Assembly: GCA_036172665.1 (NCBI GenBank) | Contig: CM069877.1 | Coordinates: 19,493,001 to 19,557,000, forward strand | DNA length: 64,000 bases | Direction of reading: 5' to 3' | DNA from: Prosopocoilus inquinatus | Lineage: Eukaryota > Arthropoda > Insecta > Coleoptera > Lucanidae | Shown: positions 33,319-43,003 of the stretch, piece after piece | Layout: every line of letters starts with the position of its first letter | How positions within the stretch are numbered: position 1 is the stretch's first letter | Notes under the pieces: model-generated | Database searches by the model: none | The model's input: only the letters and a program-made list of their open reading frames with translations | What the model was told of the DNA's origin: nothing | Translations under genes and position numbers: made by a program

Positions 33319-34804
33319 GTGTCAAAAGTGGAAATTTCCAACAATGAGGCTGTACGAGTTAAAAGTGTATTTGAAATTGAAGACGCAGCAGCTCTACTGA
33401 AAGAAGTGAAAGAAAAAATGGAAAAAGTTAACGAAAATATGAAATTAGAAATGCAACAAGTAAGAAAACAAATGGAAAGTATTGTGGCGAGCCAGTCAGC
33501 ACTACGTCACACTGACGGCGTCAAGAAGTCGGTTCGCTATTATGCGTCATCGGCCATCACGCCACCGGGGCCTACATCGGACAGACTAGACTTTTCCAGA
33601 GTTATAAAATTCGAGAGGGCAGCAAAGGAAAAGAAAATCGCCCGGGGTTTACTCAGGAGTCAGTCGAATTCTAACAGCGATCGTCGAAGTTAGATTTTAG
33701 TGTGAAAATAAATTGTTACAAATAAATTAGTTCGTAAGCAGTATTAAATTACGGTTAAGTTTTTACCGAGTGTTTTATTCGTTTAAATAAATAAATTTAA
33801 ACCCTAGAAACGTAACAGTATGGAAATGAAAATGAAAAGTTTAAAAACATCTAAATATAGAAAATATGAAGTTGCAAATTGATGAAAAGTTCGAAGGTCT
33901 TAAAAACAAATGTGACGGGAAAATTGAGGAAAAAATTGATGGTGTCCGAAATCAATTTGATAGTGCAATTAAGGATTTGAAATTTGAATTCGACGATAAA
34001 CTTGACGAGAAATTTGGTGGAATGAAAATTCAGTTCCAGGATAAACTAGAAGACTTAGCTAAACACCTGCATAAAGTGGAACTTGGGAGCACTATTACAC
34101 CATCATCTGGATCGTCAAGTCAGAAATTGAAACCTCCAAAATTTGACGGCAACTTGCCATGGTCTACTTTCATACGACAATTTAAAATTGCTGCCGATGT
34201 AAATGGTTGGAATGACTGCGATAAAGCTGCAGCACTAGTTTTGGCCCTGCGGGGTTCAGCGTTGAGTGCGCTACAGTCAATTCCTCATTTTGACCAATTA
34301 GTAGAAAATTTGGACATGCGTTTTGGTGAAGCACACATGAAGCAACTCCTCACTATCCAACTGAAAACTCGTACCCAGAAGAATGGTGAGTCACTTCAAG
34401 AGTTTGAACTCGACATTGAGAGATGGGTGCGCATGGCATATGGAGATTTCTTGCCTGAATCAATTTTTAATCGTTTGGCCATCTAAGCATTCATCGACGG
34501 CATTAAAGATCAAGAAATGCAGCAAGTATTGCGATTGGGTAACTTCTCCAAATGCACAGATGTACTGGCCCGTGCACTGGAGTTCGAGGCGACCAAGCAA
34601 GCTTCTAAAAGCCTAGTACGAGTGCGAGGGGTGCAAGCAGTCGATGGCAACAATCTTGAGAAAAGGCTGAAACAGCTGGAAGAGAAGATGGCTAGTCCTA
34701 GGCGAATCATAACTTGTTGGAACTGTGGCAAACCAGTACATGTAAGTTTCAACTGTAGGCGCAAACGAGCGCGCCAAGACGATGACAGTGAGTCTTTAAA
34801 CTAA
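33319..34804 (+). pseudogene. Gag of gypsy family 2, split and stopped
   Basis: The first piece (33319-33482) encodes a Lys/Glu-rich helical start (LLKEVKEKMEKVNENMKLEM). After the inserted solo LTR, 33866-34804 gives a coiled-coil stretch, the retrotransposon gag core (PPKFDGNLPWSTFIRQFKIA, ALVLALRGSA, GESLQEFELDIERW), an in-frame TAA at 34484-34486, and a zinc knuckle CWNCGKPVHVSFNC near 34718. The core is clearly related to the gag of the element at 38237-44770, but the two differ at most positions, so they are separate families. It is non-functional. Confidence 0.8.
33483..33815 (+). repeat. Solo LTR of the macrodomain gypsy family, 333 bp
   Basis: It starts TGTGGCGAGCC and ends CCCTAGAAACGTAA, aligning along its whole length with the 342-bp LTRs at 38237 and 44429 (shared TCATCGGCCATCACGCCACC and TAACAGCG-TCGAAGTTAG). 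AAGTAT on the left and CAGTAT on the right are a 6-bp duplication with one change. A solo LTR implies that a full element once inserted here and recombined out. Confidence 0.85.
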
Positions 34805-34869
34805 AACCAGTCAGCAAGAAGGGGCGCAAACTGACTGATTCTCCGGATAGCCCCAAGATTGTCTCCATT

Positions 34870-35985
34870 TCCAGGATAAGGAACTTTGAATTCTTAAAGC
34901 CCATTTTCCAAAGCGTCCAGTTGGCGGTTTTACAGAAAGTAACCATCTTAGTGGTTGATGATCCGTAGGAATGGTAACTTCAGCTCCTCTGAAGTAAATT
35001 CGAAACTTTTCAACTGCCTAAACCATACAAAGTGCTTCTCGTTCTGTAGTCGAAAAGTTTCTTTCAGAAGATGTTAATAAGCGACTTGCGTATTCTATTG
35101 GTCGTTCGTTGTGGCCCTCCCCCTGGAGTAAGACTGCTCCCAGTGCGTAAGAACTTGCATCTGTACGCAAAATGTAAGGCTGTGACTGATCAGCTTGGAC
35201 CAAAATTGGGAATGTCGTCAGCTTTTCTTTCAAAGTTTCGAACGAACATAGTTCTTCTTCACCAAACCGAAACATTAATTTTTTTTAAGCAGGTTTGTTA
35301 ATGGTCTGGATATCTTTGCAAATTCAGGTATGAACTTACGATACCATGAACACATTTGAACAAAACTGTGAACATGTTTCAGGCTACTTGGTGGTTGTAA
35401 GTCTTTTATCGCGGCTACTTTTTTAGGGTCAGCTTCTATACCGTTTGGAGTAATCACGTGGCCAAGGTATGTAAAACTGTTTCATACAAACACACATTTT
35501 TCGCGTCGCGCACCTAAATTGAACAGTTTAAGTCTCTCGAACTCTGCTTTTACGTCGTGTAAATGTTTTTCAAATGTTTCGGATAATATTAAAATATCAT
35601 CCAGATAGGCGAAGACGGCTCTATCACCTAAACCTGCATGGAATCTGTCCATAAGCCTCACGAACGTTACCGGTGAATTTTTCAACCCAAAAGGCATGCG
35701 GTTAAAGCGGAATTTTCCAAAAGGTGTGACAAAACATGCTTTATCTTTGTCTTCTTCAGCTATTGGAACAAAATCCAGACTGTAAATCGATCGTTGACAT
35801 GAAAGGCGTACGTTTAGCGATGTGAAGCAAATCTTCGATTCTAGGCATTCGAAAACATAATACATAAACGAAGTTTTCCGTCTTTCTTCGGCACGAGGAC
35901 GACCGGACTAGCCCACGGGGATTCGCATTCTTCAATAATTCCAGAAGCTAGTAACTTCTCGAGTTCGCTCTGCTTCAAACAGCGA
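34870..35985 (-). pseudogene. Gypsy pol fragment (reverse transcriptase and RNase H), broken
   Basis: Reading right to left on the minus strand: the RT entry region ([20 protein letters not shown], about 35985-35880), FGKFRFNRMPFGLKNSP, the catalytic YLDD near 35605, the thumb (WYRKFIPEFAKISRPLTNLL), RNase H start (FGEEELCSFETLKEKL, RTDASSYALGAVLLQGE) and TDHQPLRWLL near 34950. Protein frames change near 35870, 35460 and 35275, and stops interrupt it. No protease or integrase remains. It abuts the plus-strand gag remnant head to head, and it may or may not be the same family. Confidence 0.85.
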
Positions 35986-38236
35986 CTCGTTGTTTCATAA
36001 CCGAAACTCGAGTCTCTCGACTCGTATCATGACTCAGGATTCGATTCTTTTATAAAAGTATTCGATTTGACTCGATTCTTAAAAACTCGGACTGGTTGCA
36101 TCACTAATTTCATACCATAGCAACGCACAATTATTGGGGGGGCGTCTATGGCCGACCGATTCCTTCGCGGAGTTGCTAGAGGTGTTCGGGATGCAGTGGT
36201 TCCGAAGAGATACCTGCATGTCATTGAACGTTCCAAGGGGTACGCGAAGAGTGCGGAATAATTCCTAACATATCTAGGGCGGATAGAGTGACAACAGGCA
36301 TTTACAACAATCGGAGCGCTCCACACCGCTACGTATTGAGAGCGTTCGATAATAAAAGCTGCGTTCGGTTTATTTACTTTAATATACAGTGAAACGCAGT
36401 CGCTCTCCCTCACACTTTTGATTCGAGGGTAAATTGAGTGTGTTGCCGAATTCAGCAACAAATACAAGTGCTGAACTGCGTTCGTTAATTGTCCGATACC
36501 TGTATCGGATACACAATTTTGCGGTAAATGTGCAATTTAACCTCAAATATCGCAAAGTAATGGTATGATCCTAGGGCTGTGTTCGTAAAGTCGTTTTGGA
36601 TAACACCATGTCGCCTCCCTCTCGTTCGTCAACCCAAAACGAAAGTTTGGTGTGTTTGATCCGCTCTGGAGAAGTGAGAGGGCCTGCGCCAATTCCTTAC
36701 TTCGGCCCAGAAGTCAAGTCGGTCGTTATTTCGAAAACGAGATGGAAAATCAGAGTTGCGTAACGGTGCTCACTCAGTGGAGACGGCGAGGGATATCTCT
36801 AGAGATGTTACGGAAAAGGGCGCCACCCAGCGATGGTTACGCAACGTAAAAGTGTCAGAAACACACGGCCGGGAAGGTGCGTTCTTAGCCATTCTGGTCA
36901 AGGGCCAGGGACCCGTTTCGTCGACAGACTACCCCAAAAGGTGATGAACCTCCCTCCCCAAGAGTAAACCAACCTAAAATTGTTGGGAAGATGCCCAATA
37001 AATGAACAAAGTTCGTTACGCTCAAAAAGCAACTTTTTCAAACAGGCAAACGTCAGGTACGATGTACACCCGGAAGAGGTGTTCGGCCGATTTCTTATTT
37101 AACAAGTAGTAAAAAGAACAATGCCCAAGATAGGGCAACCCTTGCTTCTGCGAGAGTACTCTGGCACACAAAAGCGTAACACAAAATAAACGGTAAGGGA
37201 ATTTTAACATCAACAGTGAGGTTGCCGTCGCAAAAGAATAAATCTGGATTCACAGGCCGCGCCGCTTGAGTCAACCCAACGCTCCGCGCAACTCCGAGCC
37301 AGGAGTTGACCAGCGAGAGGAAAGAAAGAAAAAAAATTGGAACATAAACAAAGATTCCACTCGATCCGAATGTATCCCGCGGGCGATGTTCTCACGTCGG
37401 CCGTAATCGAGTTTTTCTCTTAGGCGTTGACTGCGTTGACGTCACAGGAGCAAAAACAAGAAGAAAGCCAAAAAGGTTGATCTACAGCGTCAGATTCATC
37501 AGCTACAGCTACAGCGGCCCCTAAAGCAAATGGGGAAAACTTCCTCGAAGCGACAGAACCCCCCCCCCCCCAAAAAAAAAAGAAAAGAACAGGGTCTACT
37601 TAAACGTCTTCCACGGCAACACAAAGTCGAGCATTCACCTGAAGTTGACGTGCAAAAATCAGGTGACGGTCAAGCAAGAGTCCGTCGCGCGCACAATCAG
37701 CACAACGCAGCCCTGCCTTAAAACGGAATGTCATCGCGATCTCACGGCAAAAAGCCGAAATCGCATCACTCCTTCATCACAAAAAAAAAAAAACGTAATA
37801 ACCACTATTCCCCTGTACTTTTGTAAAATCAAGGGAATGGGGTAAGCAACTTTACGAACGTGTCGGAGAATTATCTGGAGTTACTTTTGCTCGCGCAGTT
37901 AGCAGTGCGGGAACGTGGGGAAGATTGGCGAAAGTTGTTAGAATTCTCGTAACCTGTTTGTGTACTGTAATTGTAAAGAAGTAAATACGTTTGCAAATGT
38001 GAAAAAATGTTAGCGATGGAATACAACTACATGTACGCATGAAGTGTTGAGAAACGAATGGATATATAAAATCAAGAAGATAATTTTCAAAACTTAAAGA
38101 TCCTGCCGTCACTATAATTATTTTTTTAGAATTCTGTGATGTTTCTTTTTACGGAAATATTCTCCAACTTTTAAACAAGTTAAAACACGTAGCAGGTCAG
38201 CTAAGATGAAGAGCCTCAAGCTGAAGTTAAAACTAT
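35986..38236. other. 2.2 kb with no supported gene; possible inverted-repeat element at 36577-37862
   Basis: CTGTGTTCGTAAAGTCGTT (36577) and AAGCAACTTTACGAACGTGT (about 37846) are imperfect inverses. A related end, CAACTTTACGAACGCACTCTG, occurs at about 45010. This suggests a DNA element of about 1.3 kb, but no transposase and no clear duplication are seen. The stretch 35990-36105 is rich in ACTCG and ends GCATCACTA, like a hAT end. The open frames at 36027-36467, 37210-37395 and 37530-37845 show no motif. Confidence 0.3.
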
Positions 38237-38578
38237 TGTGGCGAGCCGCTCAGTGCTGCGTCACGCTGAGGGCGTCAGGAGGTCGGTTCGCTGTTGTGCG
38301 TCATCGGCCATCACGCCACCGGGGCCTACACCGGGGTCACATCGAACAGATTGGAATCTTCCCGCATAGAGAGTTCCAGACGGCGGCGAATGATATAAAA
38401 TCGCCCCGGTTTGACTCACCAGTCAGTCGAATTCTAACAGCGAACGTCGAAGTTAGATTTTAGTGTGAAAATAAATTGTAACAAATAAATTAGTTTTTAA
38501 GCTTTATTAAATTACGGTTAAGTTTTTATCGAGTGTTTTATTCGTTTAAATAAATAAACAAAAACCCTAGAAACGCAA
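38237..38578 (+). repeat. 5' LTR of the macrodomain gypsy element
   Basis: It begins TGTGGCGAGCC and ends AAACGCAA. A TATAAAA at 38394-38400 lies 31 bp before a TCAGT initiator (38423-38427), and an AGTTAG resembling a downstream promoter element sits at about +27. U3 is therefore roughly 38237-38424. AATAAA motifs follow in R/U5. Just outside, GTGGTGTCGGTGTGCGGG (from 38581) is the candidate primer-binding site; I could not assign the tRNA. Confidence 0.9.
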
Positions 38579-38679
38579 CAGTGGTGTCGGTGTGCGGGTT
38601 TGTGCAAATAAATAAACAATTTAAAGTAAATTAAATTTAATCAGATTATTAAATAAGTACAGTATAGGAAAAAAAAATA

Positions 38680-40188
38680 ATGGCTACGAGAAAAGTGTTG
38701 TTGAAAGACTTAAAAGTGGCCGAATTAAAAACCGAATTGGAAGAACGAGAGTTAGAAACCTGTGGTTTGAAAGGCGCACTTCAACAGCGTCTCCGATCCG
38801 ATTTGTTGACAGCTGGTGAAAATCCAGAGACGTTCCTTTTCGAAATTTCGTGTGGTCCCGCCGATTTTAATAAAATCTTGAAGGATGAATTTCGAGAACA
38901 ATCCAGAAATTTCAAGGACGAACTTCAAGAACAATCCAGAAATTTGGACGCGAAGTTTCTAGAACAATCTGGAAATTTAGAGAAAAAACTTCTAGAACAA
39001 TCTGGAAATTTCAAGGACGAGCTTCGAGAACAATCTGTAAACTTCAAAGACGAGTTGCGAACTAAATTAATGGAACAATCCAGAAATTTAGAGGAGAAGC
39101 TTCTAGAACAAGCTGGAAATTTCGACAAATTACAGAATAAATTGTTGGAACAATCTAGAGACTTAGACGAGAAATTTCGAGAGCAATCCAGAAATTTCGA
39201 CGAGAAATTTCTAGAACAAACAAAAGGACTTGAAGATCAACTAGTGGTAAAAATATCGGAAGAAACAAGGAACTTGCAAGAAAATGTGGAAGAAATAATA
39301 TTCCAGCAGGATAATAAAATCAAAAATCTGGAACAAATCATGGCGGGGTTGCGAGTGTTCGGGGATCAGCCACTAGTAGAAACACTAGAAAATAATGAAA
39401 CCCGAATTGTGGAAGGACCAACAGAAAATTCGAAATTGAAAGTAAAACCACCAACGTTCGATGGAAAGTCTTCTTGGCCCAACTACTTCAAACAGTTCGA
39501 AGCAGAAGCAAAGGCGAACAGATGGACGGCCAGCGAAAAAGCCACTTCGTTAATTGTGGCCTTGAGAGGGGACGCTATCGATGTGCTACAGACGATGCCG
39601 CAAGAGGAACAAGAAGACTTCGACAAGCTTGTGAATAGGATGGAAATGCGTTACGGACAGGCCCATCTGACCGAGGTATACCATGCGCAGTTGAGGAATC
39701 GCTGTCAGAAATCCGGAGAAAGTCTTCAGGAATTCGAAGCGGACGTAGCGCGGCTGGCCCAGTTGGCATATCCCACAGCTCCTGTTGAATTCCTCAAATG
39801 TTTGACGGTGCAGACCTTCATAGATGGAATCCGTGACCCAGACAACCAGCAGGCATTGAGAATGACCCATCCGAAGACGTCCAAGAACGCATTGGCTTAT
39901 GCCTTGGAATTTGAAGCGGCGAGACGAGTTTCAAGAGGGCATGTCAAGGTGCGAGCGGCTATGGACTTCCAAGAGGAGGAAGAAGAAGGGTCCGCCAACG
40001 CCAAGGTGGGATCTGCTAATAAGGGGCAGTCCAAGGAATATGCCACCGCCGAGGATGTTCGCCGCATTGTGGAACAGGTCCTCAAACAGAAGAAGCCGCT
40101 GGTGTGTTGGAATTGCCAGGAGGAAGGACATGTTCGTAGGCGATGTCCAAAACCCAGACAGGATCCAAGGAAGCCACAGTTAAACTAA
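38680..40188 (+). CDS. gag: Gag: SAP-like motif, 11-residue repeat coiled coil, gag core, CCHC knuckle (502 aa)
   Basis: This is the structural protein of the retrotransposon particle. Residues about 9-43 (LKVAELKTELEERELETCGL, then KGALQQRL) fit a SAP motif, a DNA/chromatin-binding helix pair found in SAF-A/B and PIAS proteins. Residues about 60-215 are a run of 11-residue units of the type EQSRNF-KDELR, which predicts a long hendecad coiled coil; the DNA shows matching 33-bp repeats. The gag core (about 245-375; PPTFDGKSSWPNYFKQFEAE, ALRGDAIDVLQ, GESLQEFEADVARLA) and the zinc knuckle CWNCQEEGHVRRRC (476-489) follow. The ATG at 38680 is the first after the leader. The 3' end overlaps pol by 46 nt in the -1 frame; no textbook slippery heptamer was found. 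The frame is intact. Confidence 0.93.
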   Translation: MATRKVLLKDLKVAELKTELEERELETCGLKGALQQRLRSDLLTAGENPETFLFEISCGPADFNKILKDEFREQSRNFKDELQEQSRNLDAKFLEQSGNLEKKLLEQSGNFKDELREQSVNFKDELRTKLMEQSRNLEEKLLEQAGNFDKLQNKLLEQSRDLDEKFREQSRNFDEKFLEQTKGLEDQLVVKISEETRNLQENVEEIIFQQDNKIKNLEQIMAGLRVFGDQPLVETLENNETRIVEGPTENSKLKVKPPTFDGKSSWPNYFKQFEAEAKANRWTASEKATSLIVALRGDAIDVLQTMPQEEQEDFDKLVNRMEMRYGQAHLTEVYHAQLRNRCQKSGESLQEFEADVARLAQLAYPTAPVEFLKCLTVQTFIDGIRDPDNQQALRMTHPKTSKNALAYALEFEAARRVSRGHVKVRAAMDFQEEEEEGSANAKVGSANKGQSKEYATAEDVRRIVEQVLKQKKPLVCWNCQEEGHVRRRCPKPRQDPRKPQLN

Positions 40189-42458
40189 GCCGGGTCGGTG
40201 CAGAGGGGCAAACGTCGACCCGTATTCAAAGGCCCCCAAAGACGAAAGCCAACCAAGTAATATCCCTACGGCAGTTAACCAGCAGTGTCTTCGTGGATGT
40301 CACCATTGATGACATTCCTCACACCATGTTATTGGATACGGGTGCGACGAAGACCATCCTAAGGCCCGACGTCATTAAGTCATCTGGACGCACCGAGCCG
40401 ACCAAGTGGAAACTGAAAACTGCAACTGGAACATCAGCAACTGTCCACGGTGAAGTAGAGGTTATCATCACCATTGGTTCAACTCCAATAAAACACCGTG
40501 CACTGGTGGCAGATATAGAGGACGAGGCAATTTTGGGCATGGACGTCATGTGTGCCCACGGGTTCCAATTGGACTTAAAGCGTGGCGTGATGGCGGTCAA
40601 TAATGAGGAGTTGGTTCTACATCAACGAGGGGACGTGGCCGCTCGAGTAGACCTCGCTGAAGACGTTGTATTACCCAGCAGGACTGACGTTATCGTCGAC
40701 GCAAAACTGGACGGTGTTTTTCAAGATGGGCAAGTCATTATGGTTGAACCTAATACTGATGATCAAAGGATTGGAAGAGGAGTCCACGTTGGGAAAATGT
40801 TGTTGACGGCGAAGAAGGAAGTACCTGTCCGCCTGATGAACGTCAATTGTTTCTCTGTCAATATCAAGAAAGGAACAATCTTGGGAAGCTGCACCATGGT
40901 GTCCTCCATCTCCCGGCAACTTGAAACAAACGTGCCAGAAGCGAAAGTCCCAAAGAAATTATGGGAAATGGTTATGTCAACAGCCCAGGAATTGACTCCA
41001 GACCAGAAGACAAAAGCAAAGAATCTGATCGGCTGCTATCAAGATGTATTTGAGGTAGAAAATGGATCCAAGGGAAGACCTGATGTCGTGAAACACAAAA
41101 TAGAGACTGGAGAAGAAAGACCTATCCGTCAAGCTCCAAGGCGATTACCGTTGGCGAAGCGTGAGGAAGCGGAACGCATTATTCGCGAGATGGAAAAGGA
41201 TAATGTAATAGAACCATCAAGCAGCCCGTGGGCGTCACTAGTAGTGCTTGTGAAGAAGAAGAAGGATGGGTCCACCAGGTTCTGTGTAGACTACCGGTTA
41301 CTCAATAATGTCACCAAGAAGGACAGCTATCCTTTGCCCCGGATTGATGATACCCTGGACACCCTGGCCGGCTCAAAGATCTTCTCAACTTTGGACTTAA
41401 AGAGTGGATATTGGCAAGTGGAGCTGGCGCCCGAAGATCGAGAAAAGACGGCGTTTTCCATTGGTATGGGTCTGTGGCAGTTCACAGTGATGCCATTCGG
41501 ATTATGTAATGCCCCAGCGACATTCGAGAGGTTAATGGAGACGGTTCTGAAAGGTCTGTCCTGGACAACGTGCATGGTGTACCTTGATGACATAATTGTC
41601 GTGGGAAAGACGTTCGACGACCACCTAAGGAACCTGGAAGGAGTGTTCCAGCGGCTTCGCGGAGCTGGCCTAAAGCTTAGCCTCAAGAAGTGTCACCTAT
41701 TCCAGAAGGAAGTGAATTACCTGGGGCACATTGTTAATGGAAATGGAATCGCCGTGGACCCTGTGAAGATTCAGGTGGTGAAAGACTGGCCAACTCCCAG
41801 AAATAAACACCAAATAAGGAGTTTCCTTGGCCTGTGCACTTACTATCGGCGCTACGTTCCTGGATTTGCAGACATTGCTAAGCCGTTAACAAAACTCACT
41901 GAAGAAGGTCGTCCATTTGAATGGGACCAACAGTGTCAAATTGGCTTTGAACAACTAAAGCAGTACTTGATTAGTGCTCCTATTCTGAGTTATCCTCTCC
42001 CGGAAGGAAAATTCGTCGTGGACACAGATGCTAGCAACGTTGGGATTGGTGGCGTACTCTCCCAGATACAAGAGGAGCAAGAGAAGGTGATCGGCTACTT
42101 CAGTAAAGTCCTATCAAAGCCGGAACGAAACTATTGCGTCACAAGAAGGGAATTGCTAGCCGTCGTAAAAACGATAGAACACTTCTACAAGTACTTGTAT
42201 GGTAGACGCTTCCTGCTGAGGACCGACCACGCCGCTCTAAAATGGCTTCTCCGTTTCAAGAACCCAGAAGGGCAAGTTGCACGATGGATCGAACGACTTC
42301 AGGAGTACGATTTTGAAATTCAGCATCGGGCAGGAACTAGCCATCGAAATGCCGATGCTCTGTCGAGAAGACCCTGTGCCGAAGACTGTAAGCACTGTAG
42401 TCGTTTGGACGAGAAAATAGCCACGACTGCGAGGACAGCCATTGTTGATGACAAATGA
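40143..42458 (+). CDS. pol: Pol part 1: protease, reverse transcriptase, RNase H (771 aa)
   Basis: The aspartic protease active site is LLDTGATKTIL (Asp65). The reverse transcriptase shows FCVDYRLLNNVTKKDSYPLP, STLDLKSGYWQV, TVMPFGLCNAPATFERLM and the catalytic YLDD (480-483; 41580-41591), then the thumb LGLCTYYRRYVPGFADIAKP. RNase H has VVDTDASNVGIGGVLSQ, RRELLAVV and TDHAALKWLL, ending with AGTSHRNADALSRRP. It is probably made as a Gag-Pol fusion by -1 frameshifting, since pol lies in the -1 frame and overlaps gag. An in-frame TGA at 42456-42458 closes this frame just after the RNase H C-terminal CxxC-type segment. The integrase continues in the same frame beyond it. Confidence 0.93.
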   Translation: MSKTQTGSKEATVKLSRVGAEGQTSTRIQRPPKTKANQVISLRQLTSSVFVDVTIDDIPHTMLLDTGATKTILRPDVIKSSGRTEPTKWKLKTATGTSATVHGEVEVIITIGSTPIKHRALVADIEDEAILGMDVMCAHGFQLDLKRGVMAVNNEELVLHQRGDVAARVDLAEDVVLPSRTDVIVDAKLDGVFQDGQVIMVEPNTDDQRIGRGVHVGKMLLTAKKEVPVRLMNVNCFSVNIKKGTILGSCTMVSSISRQLETNVPEAKVPKKLWEMVMSTAQELTPDQKTKAKNLIGCYQDVFEVENGSKGRPDVVKHKIETGEERPIRQAPRRLPLAKREEAERIIREMEKDNVIEPSSSPWASLVVLVKKKKDGSTRFCVDYRLLNNVTKKDSYPLPRIDDTLDTLAGSKIFSTLDLKSGYWQVELAPEDREKTAFSIGMGLWQFTVMPFGLCNAPATFERLMETVLKGLSWTTCMVYLDDIIVVGKTFDDHLRNLEGVFQRLRGAGLKLSLKKCHLFQKEVNYLGHIVNGNGIAVDPVKIQVVKDWPTPRNKHQIRSFLGLCTYYRRYVPGFADIAKPLTKLTEEGRPFEWDQQCQIGFEQLKQYLISAPILSYPLPEGKFVVDTDASNVGIGGVLSQIQEEQEKVIGYFSKVLSKPERNYCVTRRELLAVVKTIEHFYKYLYGRRFLLRTDHAALKWLLRFKNPEGQVARWIERLQEYDFEIQHRAGTSHRNADALSRRPCAEDCKHCSRLDEKIATTARTAIVDDK

Positions 42459-43003
42459 CAAGGCGAAGAACTGCGAAGAGACCAGGAGAACGACCCGGAT
42501 TTGAAATTAGTGCTAGAATGGAAAAGCAGGGACGCGAGGCCTACCTGGGAAGAGGTAGCACCATGTGCACCGTCCGTAAAATCATACTGGGCGCAGTGGG
42601 ACTCCATAGTGTTGGATCGCGGTCTTCTGAGACGAAGCATAGAGAATCAGGAAGGCATGGAACAGAAGACACAGTTACTGATCCCCAAGAATAGGGTGCC
42701 AGAAGTTCTGAGGGAACTTCACGATGGAACTTCCGGAGGGCATCTGGGAGTTAAGAAGACTATGGAGAAGGTGCGCGAAAGATTTTACTGGGTGAACTGC
42801 AAGGAAGACGTGAAGGATTGGTGCAGAAAGTGTACAGTCTGCGCAGCCAGTAACGGTCCCCACAGGCGGGGTAAGGCTCCCATGAGACAGTACAACGTTG
42901 GAAGCCCTTTTGAGAGAGTTGCCATCGATGTAGCCGGCCCGTTTCCAGAAACGAATGGTGGAAACAAGTACATCGTCGTGGTAATGGACTACTTTAGCAA
43001 AGT
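42459..43003 (+). pseudogene. pol: Pol part 2: integrase N-terminal half, cut off by stop and frameshift
   Basis: In the same frame as the upstream pol, after the TGA, this segment encodes the integrase zinc-binding region (LHDGTSGGHLGVKKTM, then CRKCTVCAASNGPHRRGKAP; HHCC) and the first catalytic Asp of the DDE triad in IDVAGPFPE (codon 42927-42929). The frame is lost near 43001, immediately after DYFSK. Most gypsy integrases have a Trp-Pro dipeptide there, and the reading resumes in another frame with a few residues missing. A small deletion is the simplest reading. Confidence 0.8.

Larger units (their letters stand above)
32560..34804 (+). mobile_element. 5' part of a decayed second Ty3/gypsy family
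   Basis: A probable 5' LTR (about 32560-33300, with TATAAAA at about 33099 and initiator-like CAGTTA sequences roughly 25-30 bp downstream) is followed by a gag frame starting near 33319. The gag is split by a solo LTR of a different family (33483-33815) and stopped at 34484. Homology stops at 34804, next to an inverted pol fragment. The LTR borders are not firmly placed. Confidence 0.6.

Noticed and set aside
33319..33693. Single 124-residue gene
   Set aside because: The second half is translation of a solo LTR. Only the first 55 or so residues belong to a gypsy gag.
36027..36467. 146-residue minus-strand frame as a host gene
   Set aside because: No conserved motif, and it lies between transposon remnants. 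Length alone does not support it.
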